Source of the DNA: Nocardioides bizhenqiangii
Lineage (GTDB): Bacteria; Actinomycetota; Actinomycetes; Propionibacteriales; Nocardioidaceae
Direction of reading: 5' to 3'
NCBI RefSeq assembly: GCF_034661235.1
Contig: NZ_CP141059.1
Location: 4,215,501 to 4,279,500, forward strand
Length of the DNA: 64,000 bases
Below, piece after piece: positions 33,354 through 40,918 of this stretch; within the stretch, counting starts at the first letter, position 1, and every line of letters begins with the position of its first letter. The position numbers were made by a program, and so were the translations under genes. The notes below the pieces were generated by a model that was not told where the DNA came from, made no database searches, and saw only the letters and a list, made by a program, of their open reading frames with translations.

Positions 33354-34701
33354 AGCCGAGCCCGAGCCGGTCGAGCGTGCGCAGCCACAGGCCGCGCCGC
33401 CCCGTGTCGTCCTGGCGGGCCAGAGCGCGGCGGGTGAGCTCGATCCCGGCCCACGCCACCGGCTCGGGCGGGAACGGGACGGCCGGTCGGCGCACCATCT
33501 CCAGCCGGGTGCGCTCGGTCTCGTCACCGGCGAGCAGGTCGAGCATCACGTCAGCAGCGAACCGGGTGGCGCCAACACCGAGGCCGGTGAAGCCGAGGGC
33601 GTACGACGACCGCCCGCCGTGCGCCGTGCCGAAGCTGGCGCTGAACCGGGTCGACGTGTCGATGACGCCCGCCCACCGGTGGGTGAACCGGATCCCGTCC
33701 AGCTGGGGGAACGTCTCGTGGAAGTGGTCGGCCAGCATCGCGTAGGTCGTCGGCCGCTCCTCGTGGCGCTCCTCGATCGAACGGCCGAAGTGGTAGATCG
33801 CGTCGTAGCCGCCCCACAGGATCCGGCGGTCCGGCGTGATCCGGTAGTAGTGGAACTGGTTGCCGGAGTCCCCGACGCCGAGCGCGGGATCCCAGCGAAG
33901 GGCGGCGAGCTGGTCGTCCGTGAGGGGTTCGGTGGCGAGCACGTAGTCGTAGACCGGGACGGTGGTGAACCGCAGCCTTCGCAGCAGCGGAGGGAACACG
34001 TTGGTCGCCAGCGCGACCCGGCGGGCCCGGACGACCCCGTGCGCCGTGACGACCTCGACGTGGTCGCCGTCGCGGCGGATCCGAGTGGCCCGGGTGCCCT
34101 CGACGATCCGCACGCCGTTGCGCTCGGCGGCGTCGGCCAGGCCCCAGGCCAGCCGGGCAGGGTCGACGACCGCGCAGGTTGCGGGCCCCGAGAGCCGGCC
34201 GGCCAGAAAGGTCGGCGAGTCCACGACCCGTCGTACGGCGTCCCGGTCGAGGAACCCGGGCTCGCTCGGCTGGAGCGCCTCGACCTGGTGCGCGCGGGTG
34301 GCGACCGCGAGGGTGCCCCCGCGGAAGAAGCCGCAGTCGATGCCGTAGCGGCCGACCGTCTCCTCGATCTCGTCGAGGTTCTCGATGCCGAGGCGTGTGA
34401 GCTCGTCGTACTCCTCGGGCCAGCGGGACCTGCCGTTGTGCTCGCCGTGGGTCAGCGACGCCTCGCAGAACCCGCCGTTGCGTCCGGTCGCGTGCTCGGC
34501 GATCCGGTCGCCCTCGAGCAGCAGCACGCTGCGACCCGGCTCGCGCTCGACCGCACGGAGCGCGGTCCAGAGCCCGCAGAACCCCCCGCCGACCACGGCC
34601 AGGTCGACGGTGGTGTCGCCGTCCAGCGCCGGGCGGGCGGCGGGCCGCAGCGGGGTGTCGAGCCAGAGCGGCGAATTCACCGAATCCGCAAGAGAATCCA
34701 C
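33343..34701 (-). CDS. FAD-dependent amine oxidoreductase, gamma-glutamylputrescine oxidase-like
   Basis: The 452-aa DAO-family flavoenzyme has LAVVGGGFCGLWTALRAVE (about 34-52), the FAD dinucleotide fold, and ATGRNGGFCEASLTHG (70-85), typical of PuuB/OrdL proteins. PPLLRRLRFTTVPVYDYVLATEPL and YALGFTGLGVGATRFAADVMLDLLAG are further family blocks. It would oxidise an amine or gamma-glutamyl-amine with oxygen. No PuuA ligase is in the window, so the substrate could be putrescine-derived or a different amine. Start GTG 34701 lies seven bases after TAGTAT, a leaderless mRNA. Confidence 0.82.
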   Translation of the reverse strand: MDSLADSVNSPLWLDTPLRPAARPALDGDTTVDLAVVGGGFCGLWTALRAVEREPGRSVLLLEGDRIAEHATGRNGGFCEASLTHGEHNGRSRWPEEYDELTRLGIENLDEIEETVGRYGIDCGFFRGGTLAVATRAHQVEALQPSEPGFLDRDAVRRVVDSPTFLAGRLSGPATCAVVDPARLAWGLADAAERNGVRIVEGTRATRIRRDGDHVEVVTAHGVVRARRVALATNVFPPLLRRLRFTTVPVYDYVLATEPLTDDQLAALRWDPALGVGDSGNQFHYYRITPDRRILWGGYDAIYHFGRSIEERHEERPTTYAMLADHFHETFPQLDGIRFTHRWAGVIDTSTRFSASFGTAHGGRSSYALGFTGLGVGATRFAADVMLDLLAGDETERTRLEMVRRPAVPFPPEPVAWAGIELTRRALARQDDTGRRGLWLRTLDRLGLGYDS

Positions 34702-34708
34702 GGCTCGG

Positions 34709-34714
34709 ATACTA
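34709..34714 (-). promoter_or_regulatory. -10 box (TAGTAT) of the FAD oxidase-HAD operon, leaderless
   Basis: TAGTAT is seven bases before GTG 34701 and would drive the oxidase and the HAD gene together. Confidence 0.65.
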
Positions 34715-34778
34715 GATCAGTGGCGATCCGGCCGGAAAACGGTCCGGCTGCGCGGTCTGGTGCTGGCAGCGAACCCGG

Positions 34779-35780
34779 CTACGGCACCAGCACGACTTTC
34801 CCGACGTTGCGCCGCTCGGCGATCATGCGGTGCGCGTCGGCGGCGCGGTCGAAGGGGAACGACTCGGCGACCACCGGCTGCACGGTGCCGTCGGCGATGA
34901 GCGTCCGCAGCGGTGTGATCCACGGCTCGAGGGTGCCCGCGTCGTCCCACAGCGCCAGCATGTTGAGCCCGATCACGGCCTTCGAGGCCGACATCTGCTT
35001 GACCAGGTTGAAGCGCGGCATCCGGAGCATCGTCCTGGCCGCCTGCAGCAGGTTGCGGCCGGCGCCGTCCATCACCGACGCCGCGCCGAACGCGACCAGC
35101 CGGCCGCCCGGCCGGAGCAGGTCGTAGCTGGTGCGGAAGCTCGCTCCGCCGATCGCGTCCATGACCAGGTCGAAGGGCGGCAGGTCGCGGTGCCAGCCCG
35201 ACTTCGTGTAGTCGTGCGCGACATCGACGCCGAATCCGCGGATGGCCTCGTGCTTGCCCGGCGACGCGGTCCCGTGCACCTCCGCCCCGATCGAGCGGGC
35301 GAGCTGGGTGGCCGCGATGCCGACGCCGCCCGCGGCGGCGTGCAGCAGCACCCGCTCGCCGGGCAACAGCGAGCCGTAGCGCACAAGTGCTGCCCAGGCG
35401 GTCGCGTAGTTGACCGGGATCGCGGCGCCCTGCTCGAAGGTCAGCCGCTCGTCGAGGGGTACGACGTCCCGCTCACCGACCACCACCCGTTCGGCGTAGC
35501 CGCCGAACCGGGTGCCGGCCAGCACCCGCTCGCCGACCGTCACCGCGTCCACGCCGTCGCCGACCGCCGACACGACGCCGGCCACCTCGTAGCCGACGAC
35601 CATCGGCGGCTTCGGCGCTTCGGGGTAGAAGCCGACCCGGGCCATGGTGTCGGCGAAGTTGACGCCGGCCGCTCTGACGTCGACCGCGACCTCGCCCGGC
35701 CCGGGGCCGGCGGGGTCGGGACGATCCAGGACCTGGAGAACCTCGGGTCCGCCGTGCTTGGTGATGACGACTGCTCGCAT
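34779..35780 (-). CDS. Quinone oxidoreductase-like MDR protein
   Basis: The 333-aa NADPH-dependent reductase has AAGVNFADTMARVGFYP (about 37-53), GYEVAGVVSAVGDGV and LLHAAAGGVGIAATQLARSIGAEVHGTAS (about 130-158), the AAxGGVG nucleotide turn of zeta-crystallin-like MDRs. No zinc ligands are present, as expected for this class. The AATQLA and MSASKAVIGLNML blocks resemble VAT-1-like proteins. It likely reduces quinones or enones. TAGGGT six bases before ATG 35780 gives a leaderless start. It is a single gene. Confidence 0.85.
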   Translation of the reverse strand: MRAVVITKHGGPEVLQVLDRPDPAGPGPGEVAVDVRAAGVNFADTMARVGFYPEAPKPPMVVGYEVAGVVSAVGDGVDAVTVGERVLAGTRFGGYAERVVVGERDVVPLDERLTFEQGAAIPVNYATAWAALVRYGSLLPGERVLLHAAAGGVGIAATQLARSIGAEVHGTASPGKHEAIRGFGVDVAHDYTKSGWHRDLPPFDLVMDAIGGASFRTSYDLLRPGGRLVAFGAASVMDGAGRNLLQAARTMLRMPRFNLVKQMSASKAVIGLNMLALWDDAGTLEPWITPLRTLIADGTVQPVVAESFPFDRAADAHRMIAERRNVGKVVLVP

Positions 35781-35786
35781 GTCCGG

Positions 35787-35792
35787 ACCCTA
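35787..35792 (-). promoter_or_regulatory. -10 box (TAGGGT) of the quinone oxidoreductase gene, leaderless
   Basis: TAGGGT is six bases before ATG 35780; it overlaps the stop region of the upstream HNH-repeat gene (stop at 35790-35792). Confidence 0.6.
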
Positions 35793-36203
35793 GGTGTCCG
35801 ACCCGCGGCCGGCCGAGGCCCGCTCCTTGACCTCGGCCCACGGGAACCGTTGCCGCAGCGTGGCGCCGCTGGGCACGCCGTCCTGCGCCCGCGCCCACGC
35901 GGAGTAGTCGGCGAAGGTCCCGGTGCTCCCGGGCGAGCGGAGGTACGACGCGACGATCGCGACCACGTCGTCGTCGGACCAGCGCCGGCTGGTCGAACGG
36001 GTCTTGTTGGTCGCGACCCCTGCCTGCGTGCAGGCCTCGATCCACGACCCGAAGCGGCGGATCACCAACGCCGGCGAGGCGGCGTCGCTGCGACCGCGTT
36101 GCCAGGCGTCGTACGCGCCGGCGGTCAGCGGCTCGCCGAGCTCGGCGGCCGCAGCCGCGATCGAGGCCACGAGCTGGTCGTCGCTGTAGTCGGGCGTGCG
36201 CAC
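35790..36203 (-). CDS. Homing-endonuclease-associated repeat protein (no nuclease domain)
   Basis: The 137-aa protein is built of two similar units, each starting with a [YW]SDD motif: YSDDQLVASIAAAAAELG (6-23) ending in RRFGSWIEACTQAGV, and WSDDDVVAIVASYLRSPG (about 75-92) ending in LRQRFPWAEVKERA. The RRFGSW block is typical of the repeat found beside HNH and homing endonucleases, thought to bind DNA. No nuclease residues are present, so it may be a stand-alone DNA-binding protein or a remnant. Start GTG 36203 follows TAGTTT by six bases, a leaderless gene, which argues that it is expressed. Confidence 0.65.
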   Translation of the reverse strand: MRTPDYSDDQLVASIAAAAAELGEPLTAGAYDAWQRGRSDAASPALVIRRFGSWIEACTQAGVATNKTRSTSRRWSDDDVVAIVASYLRSPGSTGTFADYSAWARAQDGVPSGATLRQRFPWAEVKERASAGRGSDT

Positions 36204-36209
36204 CCGGCC

Positions 36210-36215
36210 AAACTA
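36210..36215 (-). promoter_or_regulatory. -10 box (TAGTTT) of the HNH-repeat gene, leaderless
   Basis: TAGTTT is six bases before GTG 36203, in the 25-bp gap before the SDR gene end. Confidence 0.6.
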
Positions 36216-36228
36216 GACGAGCGGGCAG

Positions 36229-36969
36229 TCACCAGACCACGCCGCGGTCCACGACGAGGTTGGCGCCGGTGACCGACGCGGCCCCGGCGGACGCGAGGAA
36301 GAGGATCGCCTCGGCGACGTCGGCCGGCGGCATGAACCCCGGCATCACTCCCTGGCTCTTGGCGATCAGGCTCCAGTCGACGTCGGCCGGCATCGAGTGC
36401 GCGGCGCCGGCGGCCATCGGGGTGTCGATGCCGCCCGGTGAGACGCAGTTGACCCGGATGCCGCGCCCGGCCAGCTCTACGGCCAGCGCCCGCATCGCCA
36501 GCAGGACGGCGCCCTTGCTCGCGCAGTACATGGTGTTGTAGGGCTGGCCCATCACGGCCGAGATGGAGGCGACGGTCACGACGTTGCCCTTGGACTCCGC
36601 AAGGGCGGGCGCGAGCGCCTGGGTCAGCAGGATGGGGCCGGTCGCGTTGACCGCCAGGTGCCGGTTCAGCAGCTCGGGCGTGATGTCCTCGAGCTTGGAC
36701 ATGGCCAGCACGCCGGCGACGTTGCAGAGGACGTCGAGGCCCCCGAGCTCGGTCAGTGTCGCGTCGGCCATCTGCCGGATCGCCTCCGGGTCGGTGAGGT
36801 CGCCGACGGCGACGCCCTCGCTCGGCACGACGTCGACGCCCACGACCCGGGCGCCCTCGACTCGGAACAGGCGGGCGACCTCGGCACCCAGGCCGCCGGC
36901 GGCCCCGGTGACCAGGACCCGCTTGTCGGTGAAGCGCCGGGCCCGGTCGGCGTCGTTGGTGCTGGTCAT
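36229..36969 (-). CDS. SDR family NAD(P)-dependent oxidoreductase
   Basis: The ~246-aa short-chain dehydrogenase has the cofactor motif VTGAAGGLGAEVA (20-32), NVAGVL (83-88), catalytic Ser in VASISAV (about 135), and Y148/K152 in MYCASKGA. IRVNCVSPGGIDTPM and VTGANLVVDRGVVW close the domain. ATG 36969 is chosen because AGGAG is about seven bases upstream. It follows the VOC gene after 11 bp, forming a two-gene operon probably controlled by the divergent TetR. The substrate is likely a hydroxy-acyl or cyclic alcohol, not determined. Confidence 0.9.
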   Translation of the reverse strand: MTSTNDADRARRFTDKRVLVTGAAGGLGAEVARLFRVEGARVVGVDVVPSEGVAVGDLTDPEAIRQMADATLTELGGLDVLCNVAGVLAMSKLEDITPELLNRHLAVNATGPILLTQALAPALAESKGNVVTVASISAVMGQPYNTMYCASKGAVLLAMRALAVELAGRGIRVNCVSPGGIDTPMAAGAAHSMPADVDWSLIAKSQGVMPGFMPPADVAEAILFLASAGAASVTGANLVVDRGVVW

Positions 36970-36980
36970 GAAATTGCTCC

Positions 36981-37481
36981 TCAGTCGGTGGGGTGACGCA
37001 GGGTCTCGTAGAACGCGCGGATCTCGGGCCCGATCCGGGCCAGCTCGACGTACGACGCGCCAGCGGCGGCGGTGTCGACGTACGCGAACTCCATCCCGCC
37101 GCCGCCCATCGACCCCTCCTGCACGATCTCGTGCCCCGCTGCCCGAGCGGCGACCACGGCGTCGGCCAGGTCGTCGACCTCGACGCAGACGTGGTGGAGC
37201 CCGGCACCGTGCCGCTCGAGGTGCTCGGTGTAGATCGACACCCCGGAGACCGGGCGGATCAGCTCGAGCTGGAGGGCTCCGCTGTAGGCGAGCGAGATGT
37301 CGGCGACGAAGTCGGCGGGCCGACCGCGGTAGGTGCACGTGTCGGGCCCGAACCGGATATCGGGGAGCCGGGTCCAGCGCACGATTCCGAACATGTCCGT
37401 GAGGACCGCCTCGGTGGCCTCGAGGTCGTCGGTGACCCAGGCGACCTGGCTGATGGGGCCCGGCGCGGGTGACGACGTCAT
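36981..37481 (-). CDS. VOC family protein
   Basis: About 166 aa with two glyoxalase half-domains: ISQVAWVTDDLEATEAVLTDMFG (first) and GAGLHHVCVEVDDLADAVVAARAAGHE (second). His in LHHVCV and Glu in YVELARIGPE are in metal-ligand positions. The pattern recalls methylmalonyl-CoA epimerase-like or ring-cleavage relatives; substrate unknown. ATG 37481 is chosen over GTG 37499 because AAGAG precedes it and GTG 37499 falls inside the operator. It is the first gene of the VOC-SDR operon and diverges from tetR at 37539. Confidence 0.8.
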   Translation of the reverse strand: MTSSPAPGPISQVAWVTDDLEATEAVLTDMFGIVRWTRLPDIRFGPDTCTYRGRPADFVADISLAYSGALQLELIRPVSGVSIYTEHLERHGAGLHHVCVEVDDLADAVVAARAAGHEIVQEGSMGGGGMEFAYVDTAAAGASYVELARIGPEIRAFYETLRHPTD

Positions 37482-37491
37482 GTTGACACTC

Positions 37492-37530
37492 TTAAGCACT
37501 ATCGCTTAATCGTCAAGCGTTGTGCTTTAA
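37492..37530. promoter_or_regulatory. Probable TetR operator pair in the VOC/tetR divergent region
   Basis: TTAAGC-N6-GCTTAA (37492-37509) is a perfect dyad. A second imperfect one, TCAAGC-N5-GCTTTAA (37513-37530), follows at once. They fill the 57-bp gap between the VOC and tetR starts, which are very AT-rich compared with the surroundings, and overlap the likely tetR promoter. Confidence 0.7.
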
Positions 37531-37538
37531 TCGCAGGC

Positions 37539-38117
37539 GTGACCGATGCCCGCGAGCAGCTCGTGCTCGCCGCCGAGGAGCGCTTTGCCGAGCACGGACC
37601 GGGCGTGTCCCTGCGGGAGATCGCGATCGCCGCGGGTCAGCGCAACAACTCGGCCGTGAACTACCACTTCGGCTCCCGGGACGGGCTCATCGAGGCGGTC
37701 ATCGAGTTGCGCACCGCGGCGATGGAGGAGGCGCGGGTGCGCATGCTCGCCGACGCCGTCGGCACCGATCTCGAGCTCGCCGACCTGGTGCGGATCCTGA
37801 TCGAGCCGATGCTCACCACGCCGTACGCCCAGGGCTCGACCCACTACGCGCGGTTCATCGAGCAGGTCCGGACCCATCCGGCCGTCGCTGAAGCCTTGCG
37901 GGACGGAGACCGCTGGCCGGCCGTGCGCAAGGTGACGACGATGATCGCGGCCGAGCTGGAGCACCTGCCGAGGCCCACCCGTCGCCACCGGATCGCGGCG
38001 ATGAGCACGGCGATGTTCGCCCTCGCCGCCGACCGGGAGCGGGAGCGCGCCGACGGACGCCGCTACCTCGGTGTCGACGAGCTGGTGCGGATGCTGACCG
38101 GAATGCTGACGGCTTGA
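37539..38117 (+). CDS. TetR family transcriptional regulator
   Basis: The 192-aa repressor has helix 1 AREQLVLAAEERFAEHG (4-20), the helix-turn-helix VSLREIAIAAGQRNNSAVNYHFGSRDGLIEAVI (about 23-55) and a TetR_C-type ligand domain. The NNSAVNYHFG variant resembles regulators of lipid or aromatic catabolism, but the ligand is unknown. Start GTG 37539 lies seven bases after TTTAAT, a possible -10 inside the operator. It probably represses itself and the divergent VOC-SDR operon. Confidence 0.85.
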   Translation: MTDAREQLVLAAEERFAEHGPGVSLREIAIAAGQRNNSAVNYHFGSRDGLIEAVIELRTAAMEEARVRMLADAVGTDLELADLVRILIEPMLTTPYAQGSTHYARFIEQVRTHPAVAEALRDGDRWPAVRKVTTMIAAELEHLPRPTRRHRIAAMSTAMFALAADRERERADGRRYLGVDELVRMLTGMLTA

Positions 38118-38165
38118 GGACTCGACGACTTGGCCGCTAGACGGCTCAGGCGCGCCCGCCTCCGG

Positions 38166-39320
38166 TCAGGGGCTGGTGACGAACGCGAGGTCCGCCAGGC
38201 CGGCGAGCATCTCGACCTCGTCCGCCATCGCGGCGTTGATCCGCATGAGCAGGCCACCGATGTCCCGATCTGCCCAGCGGTGGCCGGCGATCGTGTCGAC
38301 GGCCTCGAACAAGGGGTCGGACAGCGCGTCCCGGGTCGCCTGGTAGCCGGCCAGCATCTCCTGCCCGTCCCGGCCGTCCCTCAACGTCCCGACGATCGCG
38401 CGCGCCAGGAGCTCGGCGTCACGGAGGGCGTCGGTCAGGCCGTGCGCGCTGAGCGGATCCTTGAAGTAGCCGGCGTCTCCGACGAGTGCCCAGCCCGGCC
38501 CCCATGCCCGGCGGAGGTAGCTGCGCTGCCCGGTGAAGGTGCGCATCGGAGGCGCCGGCACGGCACCGAGGAGGTCGGCGAGGTCGGGGTCGGTCTCGGC
38601 GACGATCCGGAGGAGCGGCGCTGCCCCACCCCGGCCGATCCGCGGCGCGGTCGCGCTCGCGAACACGCAGGTCAGGCCGTCGTTGGTCGGGATCACCCCG
38701 GAGGCCGCGTCCGGCCGGAAGTTCCACTGGTAGCCGGCGATGTCGAGGTCGGGCCAGTATCCGTAGGTCGTGGCGCCGGTGCTCACACCCATCCGCTCGG
38801 CCCGCGCCCCGACGGCCTCGGCGATCGTCGATCGCAGCCCGTCCGCACCGACCACGATCCGCGCCCCGACACGGAAGCCACGGTCGCCGGAGCGGCCGAT
38901 CACACCGGTGACGACGCCGTCTCGACTCCGTTCGACGTCGGTGACGACAACGCCGTACCGCACGTCCGCTCCCGCGACCCTGGCGGCGTCGGCGAGGATC
39001 GGGTCGAGGACGGTGCGGCGCGGAGCGTAGAGGGCGTCCACCCCGTGCGACGGCTTGATCGTCACCGGCACGACCTGCCCGTCGTAGCGGAACGTGACCT
39101 GCCTGATCGGCGGAGTTCCGACGGCGACCACCTCGTCGAGGAGTCCCCACCGGTGCAGCTGCAGGACGCCTCCCCGCATCAGCGCATGCGTGGAGAGGGT
39201 GTCCGCGCCGTACCGGGACCGGTCGACGAGCAGGACACTCAACCCGGCGGTCGCGAGCAGACGCGCGGTGGCGGCGCCCGCGGCGCGGGCGCCGACCACC
39301 ACCACGTCGTACGACGTCAT
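38166..39320 (-). CDS. FAD-dependent monooxygenase / geranylgeranyl reductase-like protein
   Basis: The ~384-aa flavoprotein begins SYDVVVVGARAAGAATARLLATAG, a GxxxxG Rossmann FAD fold. Later it has GARIVVGADGLRSTIAEAVGA and WALVGDAGYFKDPLSAHGLTDALRDAELLARAI, the second FAD motif of group A monooxygenases. Substrate unknown. The start ATG 39320 overlaps the OsmC stop (ATGA), so the two genes are translationally coupled. The divergent LysR gene is the likely regulator. Confidence 0.82.
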   Translation of the reverse strand: MTSYDVVVVGARAAGAATARLLATAGLSVLLVDRSRYGADTLSTHALMRGGVLQLHRWGLLDEVVAVGTPPIRQVTFRYDGQVVPVTIKPSHGVDALYAPRRTVLDPILADAARVAGADVRYGVVVTDVERSRDGVVTGVIGRSGDRGFRVGARIVVGADGLRSTIAEAVGARAERMGVSTGATTYGYWPDLDIAGYQWNFRPDAASGVIPTNDGLTCVFASATAPRIGRGGAAPLLRIVAETDPDLADLLGAVPAPPMRTFTGQRSYLRRAWGPGWALVGDAGYFKDPLSAHGLTDALRDAELLARAIVGTLRDGRDGQEMLAGYQATRDALSDPLFEAVDTIAGHRWADRDIGGLLMRINAAMADEVEMLAGLADLAFVTSP

Positions 39321-39883
39321 CCCGCGTCGACCTCGATCGCGACGGGCACGCCGTTGGTCAGGACGTCGTAGACGGCCGAGCGCCGGCGGGCCTGCTCGAC
39401 CACCGCGCGCAGCTTCTCCGGCTCGTCGCCCCGCAGGGTGAAGGAGACCCGGATCTGCCCGAACCCGTTGCGGACCTCGTCGGACAGCCCGAGGATCCCG
39501 AGGAGGTCGATGTCGCCCTCGACCGTGGCAGCGACCTCGGAGAGGTTGACGCCTCGCGCCGCGGCGATGTTGGCGAGGCCGGAGACCAGGCAGGCGGCGA
39601 GCGAGTGCAGCAGGTACTCCGTCGGGGTCGGCCCGTTGTCTTCCCCGACGAGGACCGCGGGGTGGTCGGCGGCGAAGGTCGAGGCGACCCGGTGGTCCAT
39701 GTCCTGCTTGGCACCGTAGAAACCGTGGATGGTGGACTCGTTGTGGGTGCCACTCACCCACCTGTTGGTGGCGCGGAACCGGAACTTCGCGAGCTCCGGA
39801 TCGGCACGGACTGCATCGATCGTCGCGAACAGCGCGGCGGTGTCGACGCCGTTGCGGAGGGGGTTGTCGGCGGTCGTGGTCAC
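39317..39883 (-). CDS. OsmC family protein
   Basis: The 188-aa protein has the OsmC fold: FRFRATNRWVSGTHNESTIHGFYG, then TEYLLHSLAACLVSGLANIAAARGV with the conserved Cys in LAACL (about 98). OsmC/Ohr proteins reduce organic hydroperoxides with two Cys; here only the second is obvious, so peroxidase activity is uncertain and a carrier or detoxification role is possible. AAGGAG is about seven bases before GTG 39883. It is the first gene of an operon with the FAD enzyme and diverges from lysR. Confidence 0.82.
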   Translation of the reverse strand: MTTTADNPLRNGVDTAALFATIDAVRADPELAKFRFRATNRWVSGTHNESTIHGFYGAKQDMDHRVASTFAADHPAVLVGEDNGPTPTEYLLHSLAACLVSGLANIAAARGVNLSEVAATVEGDIDLLGILGLSDEVRNGFGQIRVSFTLRGDEPEKLRAVVEQARRRSAVYDVLTNGVPVAIEVDAG

Positions 39884-39958
39884 TAGCTGCTCCTTCTCGG
39901 GCCTGTGTGGTCGCGCCGACGCTAGGCTCGGCCTCCATAAGTAGCAACGCCGGGATGT

Positions 39959-39964
39959 TACGGT
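39959..39964 (+). promoter_or_regulatory. -10 box (TACGGT) of the lysR gene, leaderless
   Basis: TACGGT is six bases before GTG 39971. The 87-bp divergent region also holds TAGCGT on the minus strand (39920s) that could serve the OsmC gene. Confidence 0.55.
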
Positions 39965-39970
39965 GCATTA

Positions 39971-40918
39971 GTGGAACTAATCGGTCAGACTCGTCGGCTC
40001 GCGGTGCTGGCAGAAGTCGCGGACCGTGGCTCCTTCTCGGCCGCCGCAGCCGCCCTCGGCATGACCCAGTCGGCGGTCAGCCAGCACATCTCCGCGCTGG
40101 AGCGGGCGGTCGGCGCGAGCGTCGTCGATCGCGCGAGCCGCCCGGTGCAGCTGACCGAGGCCGGCGTCATCCTGGTGCGCCATGCCCGGGCCGTCGTCGC
40201 GCGGCTCGACGTCGCTGAGCAGGAGCTGGCCGTGGCGGCCGGCCGACGAGGGGGACGGTTGCGCCTCGGTGCGTTCCCCACCGCGCTGGCGACGTTCCTG
40301 CCGCCGGTCCTGGCCCGGTTCCAGCGCAAGCACCCCACGGTGCGGCTCACCGTCGTCGACGACCACGTCCCGCGTCTGCAGAAGCGCCTCGTCGACGGAG
40401 AGCTCGACCTGGCCGTCACCTACGACCACGACGCCATGCCCGACCTCGCCCCACCGGACCTGCAGCGCGTGCACCTGTTCGATGATCCGTTCCGGGCCGT
40501 GCTGCCGCGCGGGCACCGGCTGACGAAGGGCGCCGGCCTCCTCGGGCTGGTCGACCTTGCCGACGAGACCTGGGTCGGCGGCAGCGCGCAGAGCGCCTGG
40601 TTCCGCATCCTCCGCCATGCCTGCCGCGAGGCCGGGTTCGAGCCGAGGGTTGCCCTGACGTCGGACGACTACATCGGCGTGCAGGCCTTCGTGGCAGCGA
40701 ACCTCGGGGTTGCCGTGGTCCCGGGCCTGGCGACCGCTCCGGCCGGGCTGCGCGTCACGGTCAGGGAGCTGCGCGCCCCGGTCCCGGTACGCCGGATCTG
40801 GGTCGCGCGGGAGAACGACGCCTACCCGTCGCCCGCCGTCCAGGCCATGGTCGACACCCTCACGAGCCTTCCACCAGGCGCGGGGCGACCTCGGCTCCGA
40901 AGCGGCGCAGCTGGGTGA
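39971..40918 (+). CDS. LysR family transcriptional regulator
   Basis: The 315-aa regulator has the N-terminal winged helix (RLAVLAEVADRGSFSAAAAALGMTQSAVSQHISALERAVGASVVDR, about 9-55) and a periplasmic-binding-like co-inducer domain (LRLGAFPTALATFLPPVLARFQRKHPTVRLTVVD). It starts at leaderless GTG 39971. It most likely activates the divergent OsmC-FAD operon, sensing its substrate. The last 59 bp of the gene overlap the 3' end of the convergent LLM gene. Confidence 0.9.
   Translation: MELIGQTRRLAVLAEVADRGSFSAAAAALGMTQSAVSQHISALERAVGASVVDRASRPVQLTEAGVILVRHARAVVARLDVAEQELAVAAGRRGGRLRLGAFPTALATFLPPVLARFQRKHPTVRLTVVDDHVPRLQKRLVDGELDLAVTYDHDAMPDLAPPDLQRVHLFDDPFRAVLPRGHRLTKGAGLLGLVDLADETWVGGSAQSAWFRILRHACREAGFEPRVALTSDDYIGVQAFVAANLGVAVVPGLATAPAGLRVTVRELRAPVPVRRIWVARENDAYPSPAVQAMVDTLTSLPPGAGRPRLRSGAAG

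Noticed and set aside
38117..38166. Hairpin between the tetR and FAD-enzyme gene ends
   Set aside because: GCCG-CTAGA-CGGC gives only a 4-bp stem, too weak to call a terminator.
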